Source: Anthonomus grandis grandis (taxonomy: Eukaryota; Arthropoda; Insecta; Coleoptera; Curculionidae). From it: a stretch of DNA of 64,000 nucleotides. Positions 48,913 through 61,190 of this stretch are shown piece after piece. Under the pieces are notes generated by a model that was given only the letters and a program-made list of their open reading frames with translations, did no database searches and was not told the origin of the DNA. The stretch spans positions 18,827,167 through 18,891,166 of the forward strand of contig NC_065547.1 in the NCBI RefSeq assembly GCF_022605725.1. The letters are read 5' to 3'. The position numbers and the translations under genes are program-made. How positions within the stretch are numbered: the stretch's first letter is position 1; every line of letters starts with the position of its first letter.

Positions 48913-49167
48913 AACTGGGGGACTGGCGATATTAAATGGCCTCCAGATTTGTCTCCAAATGACTTTTATCTGTGGGGTTACCTTAAGCAGACCATTTACA
49001 AGCATGAATTTAGTAGGCCAACAAATTTAGAGGAGTTGCGAAATAAAATTGTCGAAGGTGCCAATTCCATTTTACCTGAAACTCTTTTGGAGGTGCGAAA
49101 TAGCTTTTACGATAGGTTAAGTTTTTGTTTAGCGAAAGAAGACGGTTTATTTAAGCCTTTTATTTAA
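48913..49167 (+). pseudogene. Mariner-type transposase C-terminal fragment
   Basis: DIKWPPDLSPNDFYLWGYLK contains the last catalytic Asp of the mariner triad (in NDFYLWG). It is followed by a typical C-terminus (SRPTNLEELRNKIVEGANSI, then DRLSFCLAKEDGLFKPFI) to TAA at 49165-49167. The upstream catalytic core is missing. Whether it belongs with the N-terminal piece at 47407 is unresolved. Confidence 0.82.
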
Positions 49168-49321
49168 AAAATGATATGTTGTTAAGTTTGTTTATTAGAG
49201 TTTTATTTATGATTTTTTATTATATTTTTATCAGAGTTGATATTTTATTTTTTATTAGAATAACGCTTTAATTTTCATTATGCAAAGCACAGTATATTAA
49301 ACATTTTAAGATTACAATTCT

Positions 49322-49361
49322 ATGCGGGTTTTACACATTGTCATGTCTGTAAAACCCGCAT
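49322..49361. other. Perfect 14-bp hairpin
   Basis: ATGCGGGTTTTACA (49322-49335) and TGTAAAACCCGCAT (49348-49361) are exact inverted repeats with a 12-nt loop, lying 155 bp after the mariner C-terminal stop and 110 bp before the hAT left end. It is not followed by a T-run. It may be part of a transposon terminus. Confidence 0.7.
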
Positions 49362-49471
49362 TAGAATAAATATTTTAAAAATGCCTGGATTTTCGCGTAA
49401 TATTTTGGGACATTTTGTCGCCAAACGACGCAGCTCCACGAAAGTCAAATGTTTACTAATCCCGTCCTCGG

Positions 49472-52400
49472 TAGTGATGGTATAAAAGACCTGCACCTGC
49501 TCTTTTGGACCTAGTTCGCCATTTCGGAGCGGTGCATCTGATCCCAAAACCTATAATACCCAGGTGCAGGTGCACTACGGATTTGTTAGTGTAATGTCAG
49601 ATCTTGAACCGGTTCGAAACGAATCCGGCGTGCACCTACAGACCAGGTCCCAACTCTCAACAGGAACTAAAGCTAGGATTTAGTCGGAATCGGACCGAGC
49701 ATATTACGTTAGAGAATTTTATAATGATGGCGGTTTGGACTTGACAATTTGTGAAAATTAAATTTAAATGCTTTAGTTCTTGTAAATAATGAAAGGAGTT
49801 AAATTACGAAAAATAGAATAATATCTACTCTAGAACAGTTGTAGTAACAAAATAGACAAATTTTAGGATAAAATAATATATTTAGGTATAAAGAAAAGAC
49901 ATAGCTGTATCGAACAAAACTAATTACTAAATTCAAAATTGATTTAAAAATAAAACAAGAACAAAAATAAAATATACCATATTTAAAGAAAAAACTAAAA
50001 TATTAAATTATTTAGTTACATAATCGTTTGTGTGAAGAAATAAGATTTTTTCTACATTTTGAGAGCTAAGACGTGTTCGCCGTTCATTCAGCACTTGTCC
50101 AGCTTTGGAAAATTGTTGTTCACAGGGAACCGAGGTTGCTAGACAAAATCCAAATTATCCCTAACCAGAACGCTTAAATTGGGATAGTTATATTTTTGCT
50201 CTTTCCACCAAAGTAAAGGATCTTCATTTCTTGGTAAAATGTCATCATCGAGATATCTCTGCACCTCAATGATAGCTTTGCTTTGGCTAGTTCCTGAGGG
50301 CTGTTTTACAGCTACCTTTTTGTCAAGTGCAGACCAAATAGAAAATTTAACATCTACTTCTTTTTGGACCACTTGCTCTTTCGAAGTCGAAGCCTTTGAA
50401 AATATTGTTTCTTCTGAGACGTTCGTAACTGTTGCGGCAGTAGCTGATACTTTCAAAGTTTGAGATATTTTTTCAGCTACTAACTGAATAACTTTTTTTC
50501 TAATTTGCTCAGCAGCTCCAGAACTTTAAAAAGGAAACATCTTGAACCTAGGATCCAAAAAGGTATTCATTGCCAGTGTGGTGCTATATTCGACATTTGC
50601 CAATCGCCTCTGAATGTCTTCTTTTAAAATACGAAGGCTTTCAAGAAAAAGGTTTGATTTTATTTCCTTTGAAGTTTCTAATTCATTAAGAACGTTTAAG
50701 AGACCAGCAACGAAAACTATCACTAAAGCACCGGTTATATAATTTTGACCACTTACAGCAACAGTAACATTCTCGAATGGACGAAGAAGGATAATAAGTT
50801 CTTTTATAAAAGCCCACTCATGATTATTTATAGTTGCAAGTGAACCGTCAAGAAGAGCCATTGTAGCTTTTACTGTGTCTTCCAACTCTACAAAGCGTTC
50901 CAACATATAAAAAGTGGAGTTCCACCTTGTAGGTACTTCCTGCAGTAATTTTTTGGGTGTGGCAACACCAATATTTTTCTGATATTGCATTAATTTGCTA
51001 TTTGCGGTAGTGCTTCTTTTAAAATACCCCACTATTTTTTAAATTTTTGTCAATATCTCGTCGGTTTTTGCAATTTTGAGGGCATCGGTAACAATTAAGT
51101 TTAGTGTATGGGCAAAACAGCCCAAATGCTTTAATCCCAGATCTTCTATTGCCTTTTTTATATTGGCTGCATTGTCTGATATGGCAAGAGTTGTTACCCG
51201 TTTTGAAATATTCCACTCTTCCAATATATTTCGAAGCTCTTTTGCCAAATTATCGCTTGTGTGCCGTTCACTAAATGCCCTACAGGTTAGCAATATATGT
51301 TGCGCTGTAAATGAATCGTCAATGAAATGCACTGTAACTGCCATGTAGGCCTCATTATTTCTTGAGGTCCAGCAATCTGTTGTAATACATACACCTTTAA
51401 TATTAGTGTTCTGAAGTAAAGACTTACATTTATTTAAGCATTGTTCATATCTAGATGGAATCATAACCTTCGATATAGTTTGACGGTTTGGTAAGACATA
51501 TTCAGGATTAAGAACATTGACAAACCTTTTAAATCCTTTGTCTGTGACCGTACTGAAAGGCTGGAAGTCAATAGTAAACAAACCAAGTAGTACTTCGTCA
51601 ATTTTCTGTTTGGCGGGCAATTTTTGTCGCTTGTAACAAAATGAACCGATTTCAGTCTGACTCCGTTTTTTCGATACAACTTCTTGTCCTTGTTTTTTGT
51701 TAACCACGGGTTCCTATAAAAAAAATCAAATTATTTAAATATTTTTATATAATATGTATGAAAAACTTAAGTAATAATGATAATATACCTATTAATAAAT
51801 TGAAGCATACGTAATTGAAAATTTATCAAAAGCCACTTTCAAAACCACTAATAGGAAACAAAAAAATAAGCGCGTTCGCGCAGGGGGAAACTGCATTCTA
51901 GGGTATGCTTCCAACTGAACTACCGGAAGTTTCACCCTAATTGGGTGAACGATATTGGACCGCATGCAGTATATAGTAATGTTTAATTGTTTATATGCCT
52001 ACGTAATAAATATTCAACGCGATCTTCGCGAGAAAAAGGCTCTTAGCATCTTAATGCTAAATGGGGATGTTAGCGACTCGAATGGAACGCAGGAAAGATG
52101 GAAAAGAAAAACGCTAAGTTTAAATTATAAATTAAAAAAAAAACAATTAATATAAACACAAGTAAAAAAAAATGTAGTTAATGGTTATTCTGACTACCGG
52201 TGATTAACGGTTTTAAGTCTTTTACGATACCTAAAATGTCAATAATAAAAAATAGGTTTTGGACGATGAGGGCCCTTCTTAGGTCGCGTAACATATTGAT
52301 TTAACTTTTTACTCACCTCAGATACGGAGGCCATTTCCTTATCTCTTTCCTCGTCCTTCTTTTCCGAAACAACATTCTGACTTGCAGTACTTGCCTCCAA

Positions 52401-53149
52401 GATTTTTACTGCAGGATGTTTACGTAAAATATGGCGTTTCATATTCGAAGTTGACGACTTCGCACACATTTTTTTGGTACCACAAATATTACACTTGGCA
52501 TTATTTGAGTCTAACACAGAGAAAAAGTCCCAAATTGCGCTTGTCTTTTTAAACATTTTGTTTGTTACGTTAAAAATAAAACTCCGCAACCCGCAATTAA
52601 CTCACAAATCAAATAAACCAATCGAATAAAAGATTACAGTGCAGTTGCCGCCATCTAACCGCAGATTGTCGAACAGAACAGCGAAACAGCCAAACATACA
52701 ATTTCAATGGTTTGATCCTCTCGGGAATCGGGATATCAATACCAAAGCCGAATACAATACCGAAGCAGAAATATATAAGTTATTATAGTATAATAAGTAT
52801 AAGTACATAGTATCATAGTCATTTAAATTCTTAAAAGGGGTATTTGATTTGAACTATTGCTATATGCTTTCATAAATTCATACATATTACATTACATATG
52901 CCTAGCTAACAGGATGATTAATTATAATTGAACATAGAAATCATAGACATAGAATTTAGAATGTAAAATTTTTGTTAATAACACTAAAAGGTGGGAACAG
53001 TAAATAGGAGAGGGTCATAAAAATAAAAAGCATAGTTCGAATCTTGGTTCAGCCCGGTGCACCTGCACTTGATAAACGGAGCTAGGTTCACAGCCGGAAC
53101 TGGAGCAGGTGCACCTGATCACAAAAAGGAACTGATCTTACCACCCCTA
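49472..53149 (-). mobile_element. hAT element with 8-bp target site duplication
   Basis: GTCCTCGG occurs at 49464-49471 and again at 53150-53157, exactly flanking inverted ends TAGTGATGGTA (49472) and TACCACCCCTA (53139-53149), which agree at 9 of 11 positions. An 8-bp duplication and short imperfect TIRs are the signature of hAT. The element is 3.68 kb and contains one minus-strand transposase gene. GC-rich CAGGTGCA-type motifs recur near both ends (about 49490, 49560, 53060, 53107), likely subterminal transposase-binding repeats. Confidence 0.92.
50008..52556 (-). pseudogene. hAT transposase with BED zinc finger and one intron (ZBED-like)
   Basis: Exon 1 (52556-52317) starts MFKKTSAIWDFFSV and encodes a BED finger (AKCNICGTKK, then SNMKRHILRKHP). 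Donor GAG|GTGAGT and acceptor ATAG|GAACCC define an intron at 51714-52316, giving MASVSE joined to EPVVNKKQG. Exon 2 contains CITTDCWTSRNNEAYMAV (catalytic Asp region), SDNAANIKKAI, CFAHTLNLIV, VPTRWNSTFYML and the C-terminal dimerisation segment LATSVPCEQQFSKAGQVLNE, ending at TAA 50008-50010. Defects: TAA at 51039-51041 and at 50526-50528, both in frame, and a one-base frameshift near 50140 just before the dimerisation segment. Otherwise full length. Domain order matches insect ZBED1/4-like hAT transposases. Confidence 0.92.
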
Positions 53150-53157
53150 GTCCTCGG

Positions 53158-54400
53158 GCCTGCCGGGGCGGTGCTCTATCGCAGGCACTCGTACACGCGC
53201 GACGTTGCAAAATTTCGCCTCTGCAGTTTCCTATAAGTAACGAACGAAAACACGCTCTGTATATATGTTACCGCTAATATCCAAAATCCGCTAATATGCA
53301 TAACAGCTACACATATTGGGAATTATTCGTAAATACTAAAACCGTTTTATCGATACCTACTAAAATCACTTAGATTCAATTAGAAATTAAATATTTTATA
53401 ATTATTATAGATTTCTTAAAAAGTTTTTATTATTGTACGTTTATGGCCACGGTTGCTCCTGATTTGATGTTACGACATAGTATATAAGTGAACTATATAT
53501 TATATGAGTGAACTTGTGAAAAGATCGGCTTAAATCGCCTTTTTCCCATGGTGCGGGAAAACAGCACTATCGCAATGGTCGACCAGCTATCGCAATGGTC
53601 CACAAAAATACTCAAATACGTCTTTTTTCAGCCAAAGACTATAGAACAGATAGAAAAAATAAAACTTCACAAATGCCGTGTTACCATTTCAAATTTTTTG
53701 AAGCGGTTTTAGGAATAAGAATGTTAATAACTTTTTTGCTTTCAAGACCTTATTTTTGAGCTTAGAATAACATATATCTATTTCTACTTTTAATGTTTAA
53801 CCCAAAATCTAACATCAATAAATTAATATTATTATATGTGGAGGAATTATGTGTGGAGGAAATTATGTGTGAGACTTCCTTCTCGTCTGGAGCTGCTTAC
53901 GTAATCGTTAAGTACAATTCGTACTTATTAGTAAATAGCATATTTGGTGCAAATATTTAATTAGGACTTTGACAGTGTTGTGGTTTTCACATCTTGTGTT
54001 AATTATAGCTGAAAATTTTCTCTTTTGAAAATGCGTGTAAGCTTGACAACAGAGAATCGATGAATATGCTTGGAAACAAAACACCTTCCTTGCCCCTGTG
54101 CATATGTATTTTGTAAAACAACTCTGACAAATTCTAAGATTTGATATTATAATTGCAACAGAAGTAACTCGAAAGGTAAAATTTAAAAATATAAAAGGCG
54201 AACTAAATCGGCCCACTTATATTAATTATTATTATATAAGTGGTATAATTATTAATATTATTAATTATTAACAAAATTGACATCATGGACAAAATTACTA
54301 CAATGATAGTTTTAAAAACCTATTTGTATTTGTATTAAGAAGATTTGTTTATTGTAGGTTTTACTGGAAAGTATTTAAAAAGATATTACAAAAACTGGAG
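53158..54400. other. Non-coding interval right of the hAT
   Basis: A short GC-rich block (53158-53220) continues the sequence left of 49464 once the hAT is removed. The rest is AT-rich with no gene recognised; CTATCGCAATGGTC is repeated at 53567 and 53588. The frame at 53908-54216 looks like chance. Confidence 0.5.
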
Positions 54401-54411
54401 GGAGCATAAAA

Positions 54412-54760
54412 ATGCATGGAACTTGTCCATCTCACGTTATAGCAACTTTTATTGAAAGTGGTAAGTTTAAAAAATATTGTACACAGTGGCGGACTTACTG
54501 TAAAGAAGATATAGTCTATGGCCTAGGGCGGCAAAATTCAAGGCAAATTAAGTGTAAAAAAAGTATTTTTTGCATTGCATTAAATTGTTTGTTTCAACTT
54601 TCTATTTCAAAGTGTACTACTGAAAGATCATGTTCTGCCTTGAAACATGCTTAAAACTATCATTGATCTTCATTGAGGAAGGAAAACTATTCAGTTGTTG
54701 ATAGTAGTCAGAGTTGTTTCTGTTAATACATTGAGAATTTATCCGTGATTCTGCAGTTAA
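54412..54760 (+). pseudogene. hAT C-terminal dimerisation remnant, plus strand
   Basis: Near 54595-54652 the plus strand reads LFQLSISKCTTERSCSALK, the hAT C-terminal signature (usual form LP-S-T-ERSFS-LK-K). Conserved text decays downstream with stops (RKENYS, YIENLSVI). It points opposite to the neighbouring hAT pseudogene at 54843-56753, whose own C-terminus is missing. This suggests inversion of the 3' end or an independent fragment. Confidence 0.5.
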
Positions 54761-54842
54761 AAAATCAAGACGCAAAAATCTGTAAATGTGAGTGTTGGTG
54801 GTTGGCTTAGCTGTAATAATTTAAATAAAATAAATGAGATTC

Positions 54843-56753
54843 TTAGCATTGTTTTTTTTCATTAAGGTTTGTAACCCACTTAAAATAATCAACAATATTA
54901 TTGATTAAGCACTCACGCCGCCAATATTCGTTATCATTGTCTGATGGCGGATTACTTCTATGTGTTTGCTTGTGAGCAAGACGTGGAACCGACATTTCTA
55001 TGTTCAAATCCATTGCAACAACTCGCGCTTTTTGAAGCATTTAATTACTCATTACTCTATCAGAAAACTCGTGGTCATTTCTGAGAATATCTTTGATATT
55101 TTAGATGTGTTCTCCCACCGAGATCATGTCGATCGATTTAGCTTGCAGTGCGCTAACGACTTGTTTTAAAACTGCTGAATATTTGGCTATTGTTTGTGGA
55201 GCAATAATAAACACTTGTTTTGTAACGGCTAAATGCAACTGATATGCAGATTTTCTGGTGGCATATATTTCCTCTACGGATAACGTTTCTAGAGATTTCT
55301 TAAGCTCTGGGAAATTTTGAGAAAACTTTCTGATTGATTTGTATTTTTCGGATCATCTCGTCTCACACATGCGTGATAGGTTTGGAGCGTAATTTCGACG
55401 TGTAGACGATTCTCTGAAAAACTTTATAACATCTTTTACAGTGGCGAAAGTATTTCTAATTTCTGGCATTTCGTTCGCATTATTCACAACAAGGTTAAGT
55501 CTGTGACTTGAAAAATAAAAATATAAAGCACGAGGATATTTTTTTCTCAAAATGGCTTGTACGCCACCCTCTTTCCCAGCCATTGTAAAACAGCCATCGA
55601 ATCCACACCTTCCGCAATCTTTGATTGGGAGGTTAGAACTAATCAACAAATTGTCAATTGCTTTAATCAAGAAATTGTCAATTGCTTCGGCAATTGCTGA
55701 AGCATTTTGAGCTTTTAGTTCAATGAACTCTACAAATTCTTCTCTGATTTTCCTTTTGCTTTCGTCGTATAATCGCATCTCTATTGACAGCTGTTCTTTC
55801 CCAGCTAGGTCTGCTGTTTCATCAGCTAAGACTGAGTAAGCCATGGTCTTCTGAACCTCACTTATTATATTCTCCTTAATAACTTCGTCACATAAATTTA
55901 TCAATTCGTTTTGTATTTTTGGAGATGTGTAAACTGTATTGCGACGGCACTTTCCTAGGTGACTCTTTAATTTATCATCCCCTGAATTGATTCTCAACTT
56001 CAATAAATCTACTAAAACACCCTCATCTGTTTGTTTTCTCCTAATAGGCATATCATGTGTACCGCAAAATACTATACAAGAAATAATTGATGACAATATT
56101 TGTCTGTTTTCATCGATTTCTTTTTGGTGTCCATTTTGCAGTTAGATGTCTACAGGAACATTTTCAAGAAAATTTTTTGCATCATTTGTCTCTGTTAGAT
56201 GAAGGTTGGTCGTTGCATACTTTCGGCAGTCTCCATGCATATTTTTTATATGTGGCCTGACCATAAATGATCCCAAAATTCCTCCATGATGCACCATGGC
56301 TAATATATTCGAAGATTGATCCAACCAAGCATGATTAAATTTTTTTTTCAAATGGCTTTCTTTTCAAAATCGTAATTTCTGGGCAGGATTTAAGGATTAT
56401 TTATCCAACTCCCTCTTCTTTTCCGTCGATACCTGGGTAGCCAACCCAACATGACGACCCAGATCATTTCCATGATATCCATCGTCCACTATAATTTCAG
56501 GATCGACGTTGATGTCATAAGTTTGTTGGGACGTCGATGGAGAAGAATAGTCGGCAACAGATATATAACAGCTTCTGGAGAATGTGACGCTTGTCCAATG
56601 TTAGCATGTAATGATCTTGACATTAAATGAGTAGTTTTATCATAGCTGTTATTTTCATCACTTCCACTGCTACTTTTCCGACATTTTTTTCTTTTTTCGC
56701 GTGTTGTCCGTAAAAAATGGATACACAAAATTTCTATTACGGTGTTTAGGCAT
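54843..56753 (-). pseudogene. hAT-derived transposase of the ZMYM1/P52rIPK-like type
   Basis: Starting near 56753 the minus strand gives a basic, Ser-rich N-terminus, FNHAWLDQSSNILAMVHHGG (the TTF-like region), then one frame with FCGTHDMPIRRKQTDEG, TMAYSVLADETADLAGKEQL (catalytic Asp region), CGRCGFDGCFTMAGKEGG, and YFYFSSHRLNLVVNNANEM (the usual C-x-H replaced by S-x-H). More degenerate text to 54843 includes MLQKARVVAMDLNIEMSVPR, characteristic of this group. Lesions: TAA at 56142-56144 in the same frame as the downstream ORF, a TGA near 56360, and frameshifts near 55350 and 56560. The final dimerisation segment is absent on this strand. These are hAT-superfamily transposases with cousins domesticated in animals; this copy is dead. 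Confidence 0.85.
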
Positions 56754-57468
56754 AGCATGAAAATACGGAAAAAAGAGATCAAAATAAATATAATAACATT
56801 ACATTCAAATATCATTTACTTCGGACTTATCAGTTAAAGTAATATTGCTATATTCAAAATTTGTTAACTTTGTGGTTTGAATTAAGAAATCAAATAGTCA
56901 TATTAGGTTTTGTTTTGTTTTGACTTACCTCTTTCGAAGAATTTCCTGATATCAATTTGACAAAGTAATATTTTCAGTATCAAATTGTTGCGCAGTAAAC
57001 GTAAATTCGTGTCGGCGCAACTAAACTCTAAAACACTATGGCGCATGAAATATTGGCTTGTATTAAGCTCCGAACTGAATTGAATTGTATTCGTTGTCTC
57101 GTCGTCCCGTCGAATTGAATTGCCTTGCTCTGCCTCACGATCCCGCTTATATATTGAAATATTCCTGCTCTCGAAATACGTAGAAAATACTGACTCTCGA
57201 CTCTATTTCCATCCTTGTCTCATACTTGCTCTCACTGCTTTTCCTTTCTAGCTAGAACGTTCTTCGTGGTATTGCTATTCAATAGAATAATGTTGCTCAA
57301 ACTTTTTTCGTGACGGAACCCATTTAAAAAAATAAATCTTTAACGGAACCCTAGACTCTAAACTAAAAGCAAAAGCAGTTATAAGTGAATTGTTTATTAA
57401 TAATCATACAAAAAAAGATAGATTCAGTAAGTAGTGAGTTAGTAAGCAAATGATAACACTAAGTTCAT
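56754..57468. other. Non-coding interval between two hAT pseudogenes
   Basis: No gene recognised. Towards 57300 the text CTCAAACTTTTTTCGTGACGG and ACGGAACCCTAG resembles the 3' terminal region of Charlie/ZBED5-type hAT elements, so the third hAT may end near 57290. Confidence 0.45.
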
Positions 57469-59333
57469 TTAATGCGAGGCATGTAATTGTTTTTTATTCC
57501 TCATCAACTGGGTAATGTCAGGCTTGATAGAAGAATTTTGAATTCTCATGTCTGGTTCGGCATCCAGTCTATTGCGGTATTTTGTTTTTGTAGCTGTATA
57601 TGCTGAAAATCCCGTTTCACACAAATACGTTGTTGGGAACGGCAGAAGAACATTCAAAGCTTCTGTGGCAAATTGTGGATATTCATCACGAAACCTGCAC
57701 CAAAAATCATTTAGTAAAACTGTTTTGAACAATGATTCCATGCTTGTATCCGATGTCATTTCTAGAAATGATTCATTGATCTGATTTGACATATTTTCAG
57801 GCTTCTGCATTTAGATGAAAAAGGGTTTTAAATCCATGAGTTTATTTTCAGTTTTGTATCTGTTCTTCAGGAAAGTAAGATTCAAAAGTCCCTTGCAGAT
57901 AATTGAGATATTGCACCAATCCAACAAATATTTCATTTTGAACTATTTCTGTATGACTAAGACTATGGTGGCTAAGCAACTAACTTAGCAATAAAAAGCT
58001 TCCGATTTCTCTCTTACCAAAATAAGTAATCCAAAAATCTAATTTTCTTTTAAAGGCAGTTATTTTGTTGTTCGCATAACATAAAACTGTTGTCTGTTTT
58101 CCTTGTAGTGGCAGATTTAATTGGTTAAGTTTTCCAAATATGTCTGCTAAAAATGCTAGTCTAGTCTAGAAAAGTTTCTAATTCTGTTCTTAGTTCAAAA
58201 AGCCTTCTCAAAATTTTACCCCGAGACAACCATCTCACTTTAGTATGGAGCAATAGTGTTTTATGATCGCTACTATAATGTTCACATAATATTGGGAACA
58301 ATCGGGATTGTAGTGGACGTGACTTGACAAAATTTATTATTTTTACTGACTCATCAAGAACCAATTTTAGATTTGTTTGCATTTTCTTAACAGCGAGTGG
58401 TTGTCTACGCAGGATGCAGTGGCTGGAATTACAAATTGGCGCTTTCATTTTTATTCGTGATATTGCTCCTGCTGTTCTACCTATCATTGCCTTGGCTCCA
58501 ATGCAATCGTTCCAATCGAGTTGGGTTTTCTTTAAAAAATATATTAATCCTGTTAAAAATGTCTTCTCCGGTTGTGTTAGTAGGCAGCGATGAGCACATA
58601 AGCAAGTCTTCTTCGAGTGAATGTTTACATGGATATCGCACAATTACTAGCAAGATGGCCGGCCAGTCCAGAGACATCAGTCGACTCATCCATTTGCAAG
58701 ACGAATTTGTTATTTTGAAGCCGTGAAACCAGTTCTTGTTTTATGTTTGCTGAGATATCCCCAATTCGGCGCGTACCTGTATCGTTCGAAAGCGGTACTG
58801 TAGAAAGATGCTTTACAGATTTTTCGTCGAGCCTACATTTTGTTATGTCTACCACACATGGTTTTATTAGCTTTTCAGCGATAGTGTGCGCTTCTCCTGC
58901 TTGGGCACTGCGGTAACTAACCAAATACGATGCCTCCGTGGCCTTTTCATTCACAGTCTGAGTCGCATACGTCATAGTTTTTTGGCTTCTTAATAATTGT
59001 TCTTTTTTACGTAGAAAAAATTCTTTACTTTTGTTTTTGAAGTCGGGATGTACAGTTCCTAAATGTCAGCGCATCTTAGCAGGTACCATCGAACTATTAA
59101 AAAGGAGTTTGCTGCACAACATACAGAGAGGTGAGCCGTTAGAATCAACAAATCCGAGATTAATGTATGATTCGTCATACTTTCGTTTTTTTCACCTTCA
59201 GTGTGTTATTAGATGTTTTACTACTTGAACTTGAGACCATAAAACTAGAACTTGACGCCTTCATATCACCTTGATCTGACGCATCATCCAAACGAATCAC
59301 ATTTTTTGCAACACCTTTAAGCCAGCACTCCAT
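57469..59333 (-). pseudogene. hAT transposase of the ZBED5/Charlie type
   Basis: ATG at 59333 begins MECWLKGVAKNVIRLDDASD. A decayed BED finger follows (remnants near 59030-59160). Then come EASYLVSYRSAQAGEAHTIA, VPLSNDTGTRRIGDI, NKFVLQMDESTDVSGLA (catalytic Asp), GAKAMIGRTAGAISRIK, SSHCILRRQPLAVKKMQ (the C-x-H motif), KVRWLSRGKILRRLFELR and, after a degenerate middle (57811-58160), VLLPFPTTYLCETGFSAYTA with RNRLDAEPDMRIQNSSIKPD as the dimerisation region, ending at 57469. The main lesions are frameshifts near 58640 and 58165 and stops in the finger. The order and length match full-length family members of about 600 residues. ZBED5-like genes are domesticated relatives, but the lesions rule out function here. 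Confidence 0.9.
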
Positions 59334-59740
59334 TCTTCTTTAACACTAATTTGATTTGGTCAATTTTATAACAAATAGTATCTCTTGATGCATAAAATAA
59401 AAGATTTTACAACCACTACGAACAACAACAAGACAAGCAAACATAAAATACTGTGCCCAGTGTGAGTAAATTTTGCGGTAGGTTGCTTGATTTATAAATT
59501 CTCCGCGCCAAACAATCCTCCTTTATATTATACCAGCAACCATCCAATCATCTCGAATTCGTCAGAAACTTCGGAGAGCCAGACGATTTTCTCCGAAGTA
59601 CGCGTCGACGCACGAGCACGAGAAACAGCGCGACAAACCGAGGTCATTCGATTGCTTATAGTCCGGGGGCGAATGGTGGCGTACGAGTAACGCTGTAACA
59701 CAATGGTATGTGCTATACTGGGGAATCCTACTCCTCCGCT
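59334..59740. other. Spacer and probable 5' UTR of the retrotransposon
   Basis: 59334-59540 is non-coding. From about 59560 the sequence becomes GC-rich (TCTCCGAAGTACGCGTCGACG) and leads into the LINE ORF1, as expected for a non-LTR 5' UTR with an internal promoter. The 5' boundary is not identified. Confidence 0.45.
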
Positions 59741-61190
59741 ATGGAGGGCTATTCCACGGATTCTGGGGGGGACAATCTACCATTACGGAACACAGAATCC
59801 AAGAAACTAAGTAGCACTAACACCGAACTATGTAGCCAAAGTATTGACGAAGATTAACGTAAACTACTACTAAGACTTGAAGACCTTGAATAACGCAGAA
59901 GATCAATAAGAGGAACATTTAATTCACCTGATGTTGTAAGGAGAGGTTCAAACGCATCGGCGAGTCGTTTTTTTTACAAGTATAATGGATAAGAGCAAAC
60001 GTACGGATGTATCGCTTACAGAAACATCTCCAAAACCCGAAAGAGAATGCCACAAGATGGAAGCACAACAAAGGATGCAATAAAATATTACAGAATTATT
60101 GCAAAACATAAACGAATTAGTAGAGTTCGGACGAGCAAATAAAAATGTCTACAAACAAGTAAAAGCGCTAGCACAGACTATCAATCAAGCGGCCAGTAAA
60201 GTGGAAAGGGAACTCTACAAGAACTTTAATAGTTTCCTAATAAAAAAAGGGAGAAGGTAGATGAAGGTACACAAACTTCAGTGTGGACTCAGCAAGGTGA
60301 AAGAGATCTACTTGACACAGGAAAACTAACATCTTACGATGTATGGAACACGGAACCTCAAAGGGACTGGAAGGACAGTGTTTATCTGAACACGGAAATA
60401 AAAGTAGGTAACCCCCTCAAAACAAAAGAGGCAACGGTTAAAGTCATTTTAGTATGTGCAAACGAATTAGAAATGTGTACGAGCATCGAGGCGCTGTTTA
60501 AAGAGCGATATCGAGAAATCATCGACACGGAAGCCAATTTTGAGGGGTACAACCGCACAGCAGTGAAGATCACAAGAAATCACAAATCAAAAGATCATTA
60601 GAATAAACCAGGGAACTAGTGAGAAGGAACTTTGGGATCGTTTAATAGAACTGCGACAGGAAACTATAGATGATGATAAAGTGACAATTTATAAAATAGA
60701 AGGAATGGAAATTCACAGGTTTAAAAAAATGGTTGAGGCCATTTTTTATGGCCAAAATACATACGTAACCATCTATACAAACAATGAGAAAGACCTGCAG
60801 AAAGAAGAAAAAATAAAAGAAAATGACAGAAGGAGATGGCAGAGAGGCACAACTGTCATAATTCTCGAGAAGGGCAACAACCCCTTTGAAGAGATTGCAA
60901 AAGAACTGAAAGCCAAATTAAGAGGCACAGTAAAAAGATAATTCAGAAAATGCAAGAGGCAAAAAGTGGCAGTGTTCTCTTGGTGACGGATAAAAACGAT
61001 CAAGCAGTGAAATTCCTTAAGCAAAAAATAGAAGAAACTATGGAAAACATAAAAACGTAGTATATGCATAAATTGTGGTAAGGACCACTCAAGACCAGTC
61101 ACCTCTCTAAAGATTGTGTTCTGCAATAAGGGACACAAATTGGGAACAGGCCGATGAACTGCTTTTAAGAGAGCCATTTCGCAAGCCAAG
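59741..61190 (+). pseudogene. R1-like non-LTR retrotransposon ORF1 (gag-like), degenerate
   Basis: ATG at 59741 starts MEGYSTDSGGDNLPLRN. Stops interrupt SIDEDxRKLLLRLEDLE. After a shift in the T-run at about 59970 the frame gives a coiled-coil-like stretch, NITELLQNINELVEFG then VKALAQTINQAASKVE. The next frame has VWNTEPQRDWKDSVYLN, NPLKTKEATVKVILVCANEL and LFKERYREIIDTE, followed by KLTIYKIEGMEIHRFKKM-like text near 60690. A zinc-knuckle remnant SICINCGKDHSRPV occurs near 61060. The protein would coat the RNA in a ribonucleoprotein particle. At least three frameshifts are present. A second copy of the same family starts at about 62770. Confidence 0.72.

Noticed and set aside
60773..61189. 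Minus-strand 138-codon ORF in the LINE
   Set aside because: It is a shadow of the ORF1 coding strand; the plus strand carries the recognisable domains.
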